Assembly: GCF_014197795.1 (NCBI RefSeq)
Contig: NZ_JACIGI010000016.1
Coordinates: forward strand, 16,553 to 80,552
Length of the DNA stretch: 64,000 nucleotides
Direction of reading: 5' to 3'
From: Roseospira goensis
GTDB taxonomy: Bacteria; Pseudomonadota; Alphaproteobacteria; Rhodospirillales; Rhodospirillaceae
This document shows, piece by piece, positions 53,313-60,854 of this stretch. The notes below the pieces were generated by a model. That model was given only the letters and a program-made list of their open reading frames with translations, made no database searches and was not told the DNA's origin. Position 1 is the first letter of the stretch. Each line of letters starts with the position of its first letter. A program made the translations under genes and the position numbers.

Positions 53313-54008
53313 TCACTCCGCCGCCGAAGGGCGGGCCACCGGATCGTGATCGTGCGCAGGGTCTGACTTTGGCAGGGCGCACTCCTCCCGCCGTTCGGCC
53401 AGCGCCTGGCGGATGATGCCCACCGACGAGGTCAGGAACAGCCCGGCCAGCACCGCCGCCACCACCAGGTCGGGCCACGGTGTCGCCGTCACGCCCACCA
53501 GCACGCCGGCGCCGATCACGCCCACGTTGCCGATGGCATCGTTGCGGCTGCACAGCCACACCGACCGCACGTTCGAATCGCCGTTGCGATAGCGCAGCAA
53601 CAGCAGCGCGGAGACGAGATTGGCGACGAACGCCAGCACGCCCACGGTGCCCATGACCACCTCGTCCGGCTGCGCCACCACGAATACCCGGTAGAGGCTG
53701 CCACCCAGCACCACCGCCGCCATGACCGCCAGGCTGACCCCCTTGAGCAGCGCGACGGTGGCGCGCGTGCGCAGCGACATCCCGATGACCGCCAGCGACA
53801 GGGCATAGGTCACGCTGTCGCCCAGGAAGTCGAGGGCGTCCGCCTTCAGCGCCATGGACTGCGCGTAGAGGCCGCTCGACATCTCCACCGCGAACATGGT
53901 GGCGTTGATGGCGATGATGATCAGCAGGATCCGTCGGTAGGACCGCGAGACCCCGTCGAACCGCACGTCATGGGAACAGCCGCATCCCGACACGACCTCT
54001 CTCCTCAT
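53313..54008 (-). CDS. Cation diffusion facilitator (CDF)-type metal transporter, short form
   Basis: This 231-aa inner-membrane protein has about six helices (residues 25-48, 55-78, 85-105, 120-140, 160-180, 185-205). The CDF core is seen in MALKADALDFLGDSVTYALSL (the D...D metal site) and in SRNDAIGNVGVIGAG. The N-terminus has a CGCSHD motif. The usual C-terminal cytoplasmic metal-sensing domain is absent; the protein ends shortly after the last helix with a His/Asp-containing tail. It is divergent from a MerR-type regulator gene with a MerR-like promoter between them, so zinc, cadmium or lead efflux is likely. Confidence 0.86.
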   Translation of the reverse strand: MRREVVSGCGCSHDVRFDGVSRSYRRILLIIIAINATMFAVEMSSGLYAQSMALKADALDFLGDSVTYALSLAVIGMSLRTRATVALLKGVSLAVMAAVVLGGSLYRVFVVAQPDEVVMGTVGVLAFVANLVSALLLLRYRNGDSNVRSVWLCSRNDAIGNVGVIGAGVLVGVTATPWPDLVVAAVLAGLFLTSSVGIIRQALAERREECALPKSDPAHDHDPVARPSAAE

Positions 54009-54031
54009 CTTGCCTCGGAACCATTCGCACC

Positions 54032-54063
54032 CAAGATGGATCCTGGAGTCACTCGAGGTTCAA
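54032..54063 (-). promoter_or_regulatory. Probable MerR-type operator/promoter for the CDF gene
   Basis: Reading on the minus strand, TTGAAC (54063-54058) could be a -35 box. It is followed by an odd-centred dyad (CCTCGAGT-G-ACTCCAGG, 7 of 8 pairs matching) and a weak -10 (CATCTT at 54038-54033), with a 19-bp spacer. A dyad inside an over-long 19-20 bp spacer is the hallmark of MerR-activated promoters. It points toward the CDF gene. Confidence 0.6.
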
Positions 54064-54077
54064 GAGGGAATGTGCAG

Positions 54078-54500
54078 ATGAATATCGGGACGCTGGCGCG
54101 CCGCACCGACACCAAGGTGGACACGGTGCGCTACTACGAGCGCATCGGGCTGCTCCCGGCGCCGGCCCGCACGGCCGGCAACCACCGTGTTTATGGCGAC
54201 GAGCATCTGACCCGGCTGGCCTTCGTGCGCGGGGCGCGTCGGCTGGGGTTCACCCTGGACGAGGTGCGCGAGCTGATCGCCCTGGGCGGCCATGCCGAGC
54301 GGTCCTGCGACGACATCCATGCGGTGGCCCACCATCACCTGCAGGAGGTCGACCGCAAGATCGCTCACCTGCACCGGCTGCGCGACGAGTTGGCCCACCT
54401 GGTGGAGCAGTGCGAGGGGGGCGTCGTCGAGCATTGCGGGGTTCTGGAGGCGCTGCCGCAGGTGGAGGCGGCGGACGCGGCGCCGGCGACGCGGACCTGA
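54078..54500 (+). CDS. MerR-family heavy-metal-responsive regulator (ZntR/PbrR/CadR-like)
   Basis: This 140-aa dimeric regulator has a winged-helix domain at residues 1-65 (IGTLARRTDTKVDTVRYYERIGLL), a dimerisation helix at about 78-112, and metal-site cysteines C77, C112 and C120 (RSCDD, EQCEGG, EHCGVLEAL). This three-cysteine pattern matches ZntR/CadR/PbrR rather than CueR. The ATG at 54078 follows AGAGGGAA. It is divergent from the CDF gene, which it probably activates. The metal (Zn, Cd or Pb) is not decided by the sequence. Confidence 0.9.
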   Translation: MNIGTLARRTDTKVDTVRYYERIGLLPAPARTAGNHRVYGDEHLTRLAFVRGARRLGFTLDEVRELIALGGHAERSCDDIHAVAHHHLQEVDRKIAHLHRLRDELAHLVEQCEGGVVEHCGVLEALPQVEAADAAPATRT

Positions 54501-54509
54501 CGGGCGCGT

Positions 54510-55166
54510 CTACTGGTCGGCGGCCCGCCAGCGCGCCCGCAGATCGGCATGGTTCAGGGCCAGCCACTGTGCGGCGATCAGGATGGTGGCGTTGTCGAGC
54601 CGGCCGGCCCGCATCGCCGCGAACAGGTCGGCCACGGGCACGACGACCGGGCGGATGTCCTCGTTCTCCTCGGCCAGGCCGTGGATGCCGGCGACCCCCC
54701 CGGCATCGACCCGGCCCACGTAGAGCGTCACCGTCTCCGACGTGCATCCGGGTGACGACAGCCAGGTCTGGACCCGCTCCAGCGCGGTGACCCGGCAGCC
54801 GCTTTCTTCCTGGGTCTCGCGTGCCGCCACCTCGGCCTCGGTCTCGCCGGGGTCGATGATGCCGGCGACCACCTCCAGCAGCCATGGCCCCATCCCGGCG
54901 CCCAGGGCGCCGACGCGGAACTGTTCCAGCAGCACCACGGCGTCGCGCACCGGGTCGTAGGGCAGCACGGCGACGGCGTGGCCCCGCTCCAGCAGTTCGC
55001 GGGTGATCGGCCGGCCCATGCCGCCGGCGAACAGGGCATGGCGCAGCACGTAGCGGTCGATGCGGAAATAGCCCTGGAAGGCTGCATCACGCTGGTCGAT
55101 CCCCACATTGTCCGGTGAGGCATTCAGGCTGTCGCGGGTGCGGGGCGGATCCTCGGGGCGTGTCAT
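54510..55166 (-). CDS. ADP-ribose pyrophosphatase-like Nudix hydrolase
   Basis: This is a 218-aa Nudix hydrolase of the NudF/ADPRase group. The Nudix box is intact at residues 102-124 (starting GIIDPGETEAEV, ending REx-type TQEESG). An N-terminal FRIDRYVLRHALFAGG strand block and the LLEQFRVGAL segment are typical of ADPRase dimers, as is WLSSPGCTSE after the box. It is likely to cleave ADP-ribose to AMP and ribose 5-phosphate. It is convergent with the MerR gene (9-bp gap) and divergent from the hydrolase-OsmC gene. The ATG is at 55166. Confidence 0.92.
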   Translation of the reverse strand: MTRPEDPPRTRDSLNASPDNVGIDQRDAAFQGYFRIDRYVLRHALFAGGMGRPITRELLERGHAVAVLPYDPVRDAVVLLEQFRVGALGAGMGPWLLEVVAGIIDPGETEAEVAARETQEESGCRVTALERVQTWLSSPGCTSETVTLYVGRVDAGGVAGIHGLAEENEDIRPVVVPVADLFAAMRAGRLDNATILIAAQWLALNHADLRARWRAADQ

Positions 55167-55259
55167 GGCGGGCGTCCTCTGGCGTGCGGCCGGCGTTCCC
55201 GTGCAGGCCTATCCGCCCGTCGGGCGCGGCGCAACACCCCGAGAGGATGGCAGGACAGC

Positions 55260-56504
55260 ATGACCACCCACAGCGAGAAGATCACCTTTCCCGGTGCCCA
55301 CGGCCACCCCCTGGCGGCGCGACTGGACGCGCCGACCGGCGCGGTGAAGGGGTACGCCCTGTTCGCGCACTGCTTCACCTGCTCCAAGGATATCTTCGCC
55401 GCCTCGCGCATCGCCGGGGCGCTGGCCGAACGGGGCATCGCGGTGCTGCGCTTCGACTTCACCGGCCTGGGGGCCAGCGAGGGCGAGTTCGCCAACACCA
55501 CCTTCAGTTCCAACATCCAGGACCTGATCGCCGCCGCAGACTGGCTGCGCGAGACCCGGCGCGCGCCGGCGCTGCTGATCGGTCACAGCCTGGGCGGCGC
55601 GGCGGTGCTGGCGGCGGCGCCCCGGATCCCGGAGGCGACGGCGGTGGTGACCATCGGTGCGCCCAGCGGCGTGTCGCACGTCACCCATCACTTCGCCGAC
55701 GCGCTGGAGGAGATCCGGGTCAAGGGCATGGCCGAGGTCACGCTGGCCGGGCGGCCGTTCACGATCAGCCGCCAGTTCGTCGAGGACACCGAAGAGCACG
55801 ACCTGCTCGACACCGTCGCCGGCCTGCGCACCGCGCTGCTGCTGTTCCACGCGCCGCGCGACCAGACGGTGGGGATCGACAACGCCAGCCGGATCTTTCA
55901 GGCGGCCAAGCACCCGAAGAGCTTCGTCAGCCTGGACGACGCCGACCACCTGCTGACCCGCAAGGCCGACGCGGTCTATGTCGCCGACGTCATCGCCGCC
56001 TGGGCCTCGCGCTATGTCGCCGACGGCAGCGGCGACGAGACCCACACGCTCGACGACGCCGTGGACCCCGGCACCGTGCTGGTGACCGAGGCCGGCGACG
56101 GCCCCTTCGCCCAGACCGTGCGGGTGGGCCGCCACGTGCTGCGCGGGGACGAGCCGGTGGACGTCGGCGGACGCGACAGCGGCCCCACGCCCTACGACTT
56201 CCTGCTGGCGGCGCTGGGCACCTGCACCGCGATGACGATCCGCCTGTATGCCGACCGCAAGAAGATCGCGCTCGACGGCGTGGGTGTCTCCCTGTCGCAC
56301 CGCAAGGTGCACGCCCGGGACTGTGGCGACTGCGAGGCCACCGATGCGAAGATCGACGAGATCGCGCGCACCCTCGAACTGCGCGGGGACCTGGACGCGG
56401 ACACCCGGGCGCGTCTGCTGGAGATCGCCGATCGCTGTCCGGTCCATCGCACCCTGAACGGCGAGGTCAGGGTGCGCACGCGCCTGCGCGGCGAGGACGC
56501 CTGA
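55260..56504 (+). CDS. Alpha/beta hydrolase fused to OsmC-family domain
   Basis: This is a 414-aa bifunctional protein. Residues 1-255 are an alpha/beta hydrolase with nucleophile S110 (IGHSLGG), acid D201 and H230 (DDADH). Residues 265-410 are an OsmC/Ohr-type peroxidase domain with the redox pair C322 (LGTCTAM) and C393 (DRCPVH), plus a GRDSGPTPYDFLLAALG start typical of the family. The combination is seen in other bacteria and suggests ester cleavage coupled to (hydro)peroxide or acyl detoxification; that coupling is inference. The ATG at 55260 follows GAGAGGATGGCAGGACAGC. A separate OsmC protein lies at 59601-60083. Confidence 0.92.
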   Translation: MTTHSEKITFPGAHGHPLAARLDAPTGAVKGYALFAHCFTCSKDIFAASRIAGALAERGIAVLRFDFTGLGASEGEFANTTFSSNIQDLIAAADWLRETRRAPALLIGHSLGGAAVLAAAPRIPEATAVVTIGAPSGVSHVTHHFADALEEIRVKGMAEVTLAGRPFTISRQFVEDTEEHDLLDTVAGLRTALLLFHAPRDQTVGIDNASRIFQAAKHPKSFVSLDDADHLLTRKADAVYVADVIAAWASRYVADGSGDETHTLDDAVDPGTVLVTEAGDGPFAQTVRVGRHVLRGDEPVDVGGRDSGPTPYDFLLAALGTCTAMTIRLYADRKKIALDGVGVSLSHRKVHARDCGDCEATDAKIDEIARTLELRGDLDADTRARLLEIADRCPVHRTLNGEVRVRTRLRGEDA

Positions 56505-56516
56505 CCACGCCGGCGG

Positions 56517-57635
56517 TCAGGCCGTGACGGCGGCGAGGACGCGGTCCAGCGCGTCCATGACAGTGCGGGCCTGGTGTGGGGCGATGTCCCGGAAGAAGGG
56601 CAGGCCGAGGCACTGCCGGGCCAGCCGACCGCCGTGCTCGGTGCTGTCCCACGGACAGGCGGCGAAGGCGGGGTGTTCGTGCAGGGCCAGTGGCCACCAC
56701 CGGCGCGTCAGGATGCCGTGCGTCCCCAGCCCGGCCTCGACGGCGCGGGCGTCGTGGTCGGGCAGCCGGACCACCAGCACCGACCCCACCCAGCGCTGGC
56801 CGAATCCGGCCTGCGTGACCAGGTCGTTGCGGGCCAGCAGCGGCGCGTACAACGCGGCCGCGTCCCGCCAGCTTGCGCGGGTGTCTGGCCAGGCATCGAG
56901 CGCCGCCAGGGCCACGGCGGCGCCGTATTCGCTCAGCTTGCCATTGAAGGCATGGGCCTGGGCCACGGCGAGGCCAGAGAAGCCGAAGTTGACGATCGGC
57001 CGGATGCGGTCGAGCAGGGCGGTGTCGGTGGCGACCACCAGGCCGCCCTCGCCGGCGCCCAGCGCCTTGGTGGCGTGCAGCGAGACCACGGCGGGGATGT
57101 CGCAGGCGGTCCAGGTGTCGAAGCCGGCGGCCGCGTCGACGATCACCGCCAGGCCGGTCTCGGCTCGGAAGGCGCGCCAGCCGTCCACGTCCAGCGGCGC
57201 GCCGAAGGGGGAGACCGGCATCACCGCGGTGATGCGGGCGTGGCCGTCGTTCAGCACTGCGCTCACCCGCGCTGGGGTCAGCGTCCAGGTGTCGGGGTCG
57301 ACGTCCACCAGGTACGGCACATGCCCGGCCAGGGCAACGGCATGGGCGGTGGCGCAGAAGGTCCACGAGGGCACCGCGATCAGGCTGCCCTTGGGCAGGT
57401 CGAGCGCGATCAGGGCGGCGGCCAGGCCGGCGGTGCCGTTGCCGACCGACACCACGCCGCCGGGCGGCGCGTCCAGCGCGGCTGCCATGCGCCGTTCGAG
57501 CTGCTGCACCAGCGGCCCGTGGTTGGAGTACCAGCGCGTCCGGTCGATCTCGGTCAGATAGGGTGCGATCGCCGGCAGCGGCGGCAGCAGCGGCCGCATC
57601 ACCGGCACGGTGTCCCGTGTCGTCGTCTGGTCCAT
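56517..57635 (-). CDS. DegT/DnrJ/EryC1/StrS-family PLP aminotransferase
   Basis: This is a 372-aa PLP protein of the sugar-aminotransferase type. Features: WYSNHGPLVQQLERRM near residue 35, SVGNGTAGLAAAL near 63, SWTFCATAHAV near 90, D167 (VIVDAAAGFD), and PLP lysine K190 in SLHATKALGAGEGG. Such enzymes aminate nucleotide-linked keto-sugars, but no sugar-nucleotide genes are nearby, so the substrate is unknown. It is convergent with the hydrolase-OsmC gene (12-bp gap) and lies downstream of the PEP-mutase-like gene on the same strand. The ATG at 57635 is used. Confidence 0.88.
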   Translation of the reverse strand: MDQTTTRDTVPVMRPLLPPLPAIAPYLTEIDRTRWYSNHGPLVQQLERRMAAALDAPPGGVVSVGNGTAGLAAALIALDLPKGSLIAVPSWTFCATAHAVALAGHVPYLVDVDPDTWTLTPARVSAVLNDGHARITAVMPVSPFGAPLDVDGWRAFRAETGLAVIVDAAAGFDTWTACDIPAVVSLHATKALGAGEGGLVVATDTALLDRIRPIVNFGFSGLAVAQAHAFNGKLSEYGAAVALAALDAWPDTRASWRDAAALYAPLLARNDLVTQAGFGQRWVGSVLVVRLPDHDARAVEAGLGTHGILTRRWWPLALHEHPAFAACPWDSTEHGGRLARQCLGLPFFRDIAPHQARTVMDALDRVLAAVTA

Positions 57636-57744
57636 GGTCTCGCCTGCCCGTCACGGCCTGGGGCGGATTGCCATCCCCCCAGGCTCGCACCGGGCCGGTA
57701 AAGGAGCCCTTAATCCGGAGTCGCACCGGCGGCGGCCCCAGGAC

Positions 57745-58659
57745 TCACCGGGGAGACCCCTGGGGGGCTGCCGGGGGGCACAGCGCGCGGGCCGCGCCCA
57801 CGAAGCCGCCGAGGGCGGCGCGGGCCAGGGCGGCGCCGACCTCGATGCGGTGCACGCCGGCCTGGATCAGGGCCGGCACGTCGGCCGGTGTCCCCTCCGG
57901 CCCGAGCATGACCGCCAGCGGTGTGGCCACGGTGGCCCGGACGGTCCGGACCTGATCCAGGGTGGTCAGCCCGGCGATGGCGACCACATCGGCACCGGCG
58001 GTCGCGTAGGCGCTCACCCGCCGGATCGCCTCGTCCAGGTCGCCGCCGTGCAGCAGGGTCTCGGTACGCGCGGTCACCAGGAAGTCGCGGGCGGGGCGGG
58101 CCGCCCGCACCGCGGCCATGCCGTCGCTCATGTGCCGGAGGCTCAGCAGGGGGCGGCCGGCGCGCCCGCTGTCATCCGATACCGTCACCCCGCACAGGCC
58201 CAGGTCGAAGGCGCGCCGCACGGCGCGCCCCCAGTCCGCCGGGCTGGCGCCCCGGCCGGTGGCGATGTCGGCCGTCACCGGCAGGTCGGCGCCCTCGACC
58301 ACGTCGCGGGCCTGGAACAGGGCCTGGTCCCGGGTCAGGTCGAAGCGGGTCGCGGTGGTCGCCGCGGCCACCGGGAACCCGCCCGGGCTGGCGGCCAGCG
58401 CCTGGAAGCCCAGAGAGCGCAGCAGGGCGGCGCTGCCGGCGTCCCAGGCCGCCGGCAGCAGCAGGCCGCGGGAACCGGTGTGCAGGGCGCGGAAGCGGGC
58501 CATGCGGCGGGCCTGGGCCGGCAGCGGCCCGCGCGCCGGCGCCGCGGCCTCGATGGCCCGACGGCGCGCGCGGTCGCGGTGATCGGCAAGGTCCGATCCG
58601 GGGACGTGGCGACCGACGCGGGCGGCCGCGAACAGCGTATCGGCGAGGATGGGCGTCAT
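57745..58659 (-). CDS. Isocitrate lyase / PEP mutase-family protein
   Basis: This 304-aa TIM-barrel protein of the PEP mutase/isocitrate lyase superfamily has LLLPAAWDAGSAALLRSLGF near residue 66, ASPGGFPV near 90, the Mg-binding TADIATGRG near 129, VSDDSGRAGRPLL, TARTE near 200, and AYATAGADVVAIAGL near 225. An extra 55-residue N-terminal segment precedes the barrel. It could be a carboxyphosphonoenolpyruvate/2-methylisocitrate-type lyase or a hydrolase; the KGxCG loop of isocitrate lyase is not seen. The ATG at 58659 follows GGGAGGG. It is divergent from a LysR regulator that likely controls it. Confidence 0.83.
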   Translation of the reverse strand: MTPILADTLFAAARVGRHVPGSDLADHRDRARRRAIEAAAPARGPLPAQARRMARFRALHTGSRGLLLPAAWDAGSAALLRSLGFQALAASPGGFPVAAATTATRFDLTRDQALFQARDVVEGADLPVTADIATGRGASPADWGRAVRRAFDLGLCGVTVSDDSGRAGRPLLSLRHMSDGMAAVRAARPARDFLVTARTETLLHGGDLDEAIRRVSAYATAGADVVAIAGLTTLDQVRTVRATVATPLAVMLGPEGTPADVPALIQAGVHRIEVGAALARAALGGFVGAARALCPPAAPQGSPR

Positions 58660-58720
58660 GGGGATCCCTCCCGAGAGGACGTTTCGATACCGCCACGATA
58701 CGACCCTCGCCCTCATCACG

Positions 58721-58750
58721 GAAATTCGTTAATTTCATGCACAAGATGAA
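58721..58750. promoter_or_regulatory. Putative LysR-type operator between divergent genes
   Basis: There are two overlapping inverted repeats in the 109-bp gap: GAAATT-CGTT-AATTTC (58721-58736) and TTCAT-N7-ATGAA (58734-58750). The second fits the spaced T-N11-A style of LysR binding sites. The A/T-rich stretch contrasts with the GC-rich flanks and probably carries both promoters. Confidence 0.55.
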
Positions 58751-58768
58751 CAGAATTGATGGTGCGGC

Positions 58769-59671
58769 ATGCAGCGCGACCTCGACCTTGACCTGTTGCG
58801 GACCTTCGTCGCGGTGGCGCATCACCGCAACTTCACCCGCGCGGCGGCCGGTATCGGGCGCACCCAGTCCGCCGTCAGCATGCAGATCCGTCGCCTGGAG
58901 GCGATCGTCGGGGTGGCGCTGTTCGAGCGTACCCGCACCGCCGTCACCATCACTCCGGCGGGCGAGACGCTGCAGGGCTATGCCCACCGCCTGCTGCGCC
59001 TGAACGACGAGGCGCTGGCGCGGCTGCGCGAGCCCGAGGTCAACGGCCTGGTGCGGATCGGGGCCCCGGACGACTACGCCACCTGCCTGTTGCCGCCGGT
59101 GCTGTCCGCGTTCTCCAAGGCGCATCCGCTGATTCAGGTCGAGGTCACCTGCGAGGGCAGTCAGGATCTGCGGCCGCGGCTCGACGACGGGCGGCTCGAT
59201 CTGGCGCTGGTCACCCAGGCGCCGGACGCGCCCGGCGGGCAGGTGATCCGGCGTGAGCCGCTGCATTGGGTGGCGGCCCCGGATTTCGTCTTCGATCCGG
59301 CCGCGGTCGTGCCGCTGGCGGTGGCGCCGCAGGGCTGCGCCTGTCGGGCGCTTGCGTTGGCGGCGCTGGACGCGCAGGACCGGCCGTGGCGCATCGCCTA
59401 CACCACCCGCAGCCTGGCGCTGATTCAGTCGGCGGTGACCGCCGGCCTGGGCGTCAGTGTCCTGGAGGCGTTCAGCATCCCCGCCGGCCTGGTGATCCTG
59501 GACGGGCGCGACGGCTTCCCGCCGTTGCCGGACGTGCTGATCGCGCTGTACCGGGCGAGCGGACGCGCCTCCCGGGCGGTTGACCTGGCGGCGGACTACA
59601 TCATGCGGGCGCTGGGGCCGAGTCCCCGTCCAGCAGAGTCTCGATCTCTGTCCGTAGCGAGTTCGCGATGA
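58769..59671 (+). CDS. LysR-family transcriptional regulator
   Basis: This 300-aa regulator has an N-terminal winged helix (residues 8-66: LLRTFVAVAHHRNFTRAAAGIGRTQSAVSMQIRRLE) and a periplasmic-binding-like effector domain (about 92-290). The start LDLDLLRTFVAV is canonical. It is divergent from the PEP-mutase-like gene with an operator-like dyad between them, so it likely controls that gene and itself in response to a small molecule that I cannot name. Its last 71 bp overlap the end of the opposing osmC-like gene. Confidence 0.93.
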   Translation: MQRDLDLDLLRTFVAVAHHRNFTRAAAGIGRTQSAVSMQIRRLEAIVGVALFERTRTAVTITPAGETLQGYAHRLLRLNDEALARLREPEVNGLVRIGAPDDYATCLLPPVLSAFSKAHPLIQVEVTCEGSQDLRPRLDDGRLDLALVTQAPDAPGGQVIRREPLHWVAAPDFVFDPAAVVPLAVAPQGCACRALALAALDAQDRPWRIAYTTRSLALIQSAVTAGLGVSVLEAFSIPAGLVILDGRDGFPPLPDVLIALYRASGRASRAVDLAADYIMRALGPSPRPAESRSLSVASSR

Positions 59672-60083
59672 AACAGGCGTGGTGCGCCCGCTCATGCAGC
59701 GCGCGTTCCGTCGCCCGGTCCGGCGTCGAGGCGTGGTAGCGCACCCGCGGCCGCAGGCGGATGCGCGTGATCGCGAGCCGGCCCTCCGCGTCCTGGCCCA
59801 TCACGCCCTCGGCGGCGTCCTGGTAGTCCGCCACCGGGTGGCCGGCGTCGGCCGCAAAGTGTAGGAAGAACAGCATGTGACAACTCGCGGCGGCGGCGAC
59901 CAGCGCCTCTTCCGGGTCCACGTAGGCGGGCGTGGAGTGGGGCGGCGGGACCACATGCGGCGAGGACGAGGCCTTGACCTCGGCGCCGCCGTCGAACCGC
60001 CAGACATGCGCCGTGCCGTGCCGCTGACCCGGACCGGTGTTGCCCGCGCGCTGCCAGTGAACGGAGGCGGTGTGCAGGGACAT
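59601..60083 (-). CDS. OsmC-family peroxiredoxin-like protein
   Basis: This 160-aa stand-alone OsmC/Ohr-fold protein has redox cysteines C68 (SCHMLFFLHFA) and C137 (HHACFIANS), with VDPEEALVAAAASCH as the family helix. It is likely a thiol peroxidase for organic hydroperoxides. It overlaps the 3' end of the LysR gene tail to tail (59601-59671). The ATG at 60083 is used. It differs in sequence and size from the OsmC half of the fusion protein at 55260-56504. Confidence 0.9.
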   Translation of the reverse strand: MSLHTASVHWQRAGNTGPGQRHGTAHVWRFDGGAEVKASSSPHVVPPPHSTPAYVDPEEALVAAAASCHMLFFLHFAADAGHPVADYQDAAEGVMGQDAEGRLAITRIRLRPRVRYHASTPDRATERALHERAHHACFIANSLRTEIETLLDGDSAPAPA

Positions 60084-60854
60084 GACGCTTCTCCCGTCTG
60101 GAGACGACCGCCGCGGCGCGCGGCGGCCCGGGCCCGGCCGCGCCGGATGCCGTCCCAGGGCTATGCCGCGACGGCCTTGATGACAAACGGGAAAATCTCA
60201 CGGGGCCGATAAGGACCGCTCAGGCTGACGAGTCGGCCCCGGACCGGTCCGCCCTGCACTCGAATGACGGGCGGAACCACGACATATCGCCGGCGCCGTG
60301 CAGGCGGCGAGAGCCGCGCGCCCTGCCAAACCCCCCAGGTGTGGTTCTCACGCAACGGGCGAGGTCCAGCCGGACCCGATCGGTCGAACCAGGGACATTT
60401 GTCTTGTATTTTACGCGCTTTTTTGTCACGGATTCCGTTGGGGGGCTGGATCAAATCACCCTGAATAAACCTACCAAAGTGCGTTGTATCGAGTGGGCAA
60501 CAATTCGAGTCTGTCAGGCGCTATCTGAGGACGTACAAAGAAAAGGGCGCTCGTCGTCTCTTGGAGGCCAAGAGAAATTCGGAGTGAACAATGACAATAA
60601 AATTTCGTCCTCTAGTTGAGATTACCTTAAGTGCGTCCGGCGACCACCCCCTCGGGCGCACGTCCACGCCCCTGCTCCTGCTTTGCCGCCGAGCGCTCTG
60701 CCGCCGCGCCTCAGTCCGGTCCCCGAACCGGGCGACGGGTCCGGCGCGACGCGGGCGCGCCCCCGTCCGGTCCGTATCACGGGCGGTCCAATCCTGATCC
60801 CGCCCGGCCGGGTTCGCCGGCCGAACAGTCACGTGTCACAAGGAACCAGGTCCC
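60084..60854. other. 771-bp gene-free region upstream of the adhesin, with an A/T-rich core
   Basis: The stretch 60400-60630 is clearly A/T-richer than the rest of the window (for example TTGTATTTTACGCGC, then a T-run at 60419-60424, and ATGACAATAAAATTTCG at 60591). It probably contains the regulated promoter and a long leader for the giant adhesin gene. A short frame starting at 60591 has a good ribosome site but encodes an Arg-rich sequence with poor codon fit. No riboswitch class was recognised. Confidence 0.5.

Noticed and set aside
60591-60797. Possible 68-aa gene upstream of the adhesin
   Set aside because: A good GGAG precedes the ATG, but after 20 codons the sequence turns into Arg/Pro-rich low-complexity with poor codon fit. 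It is kept only as a possible leader peptide.
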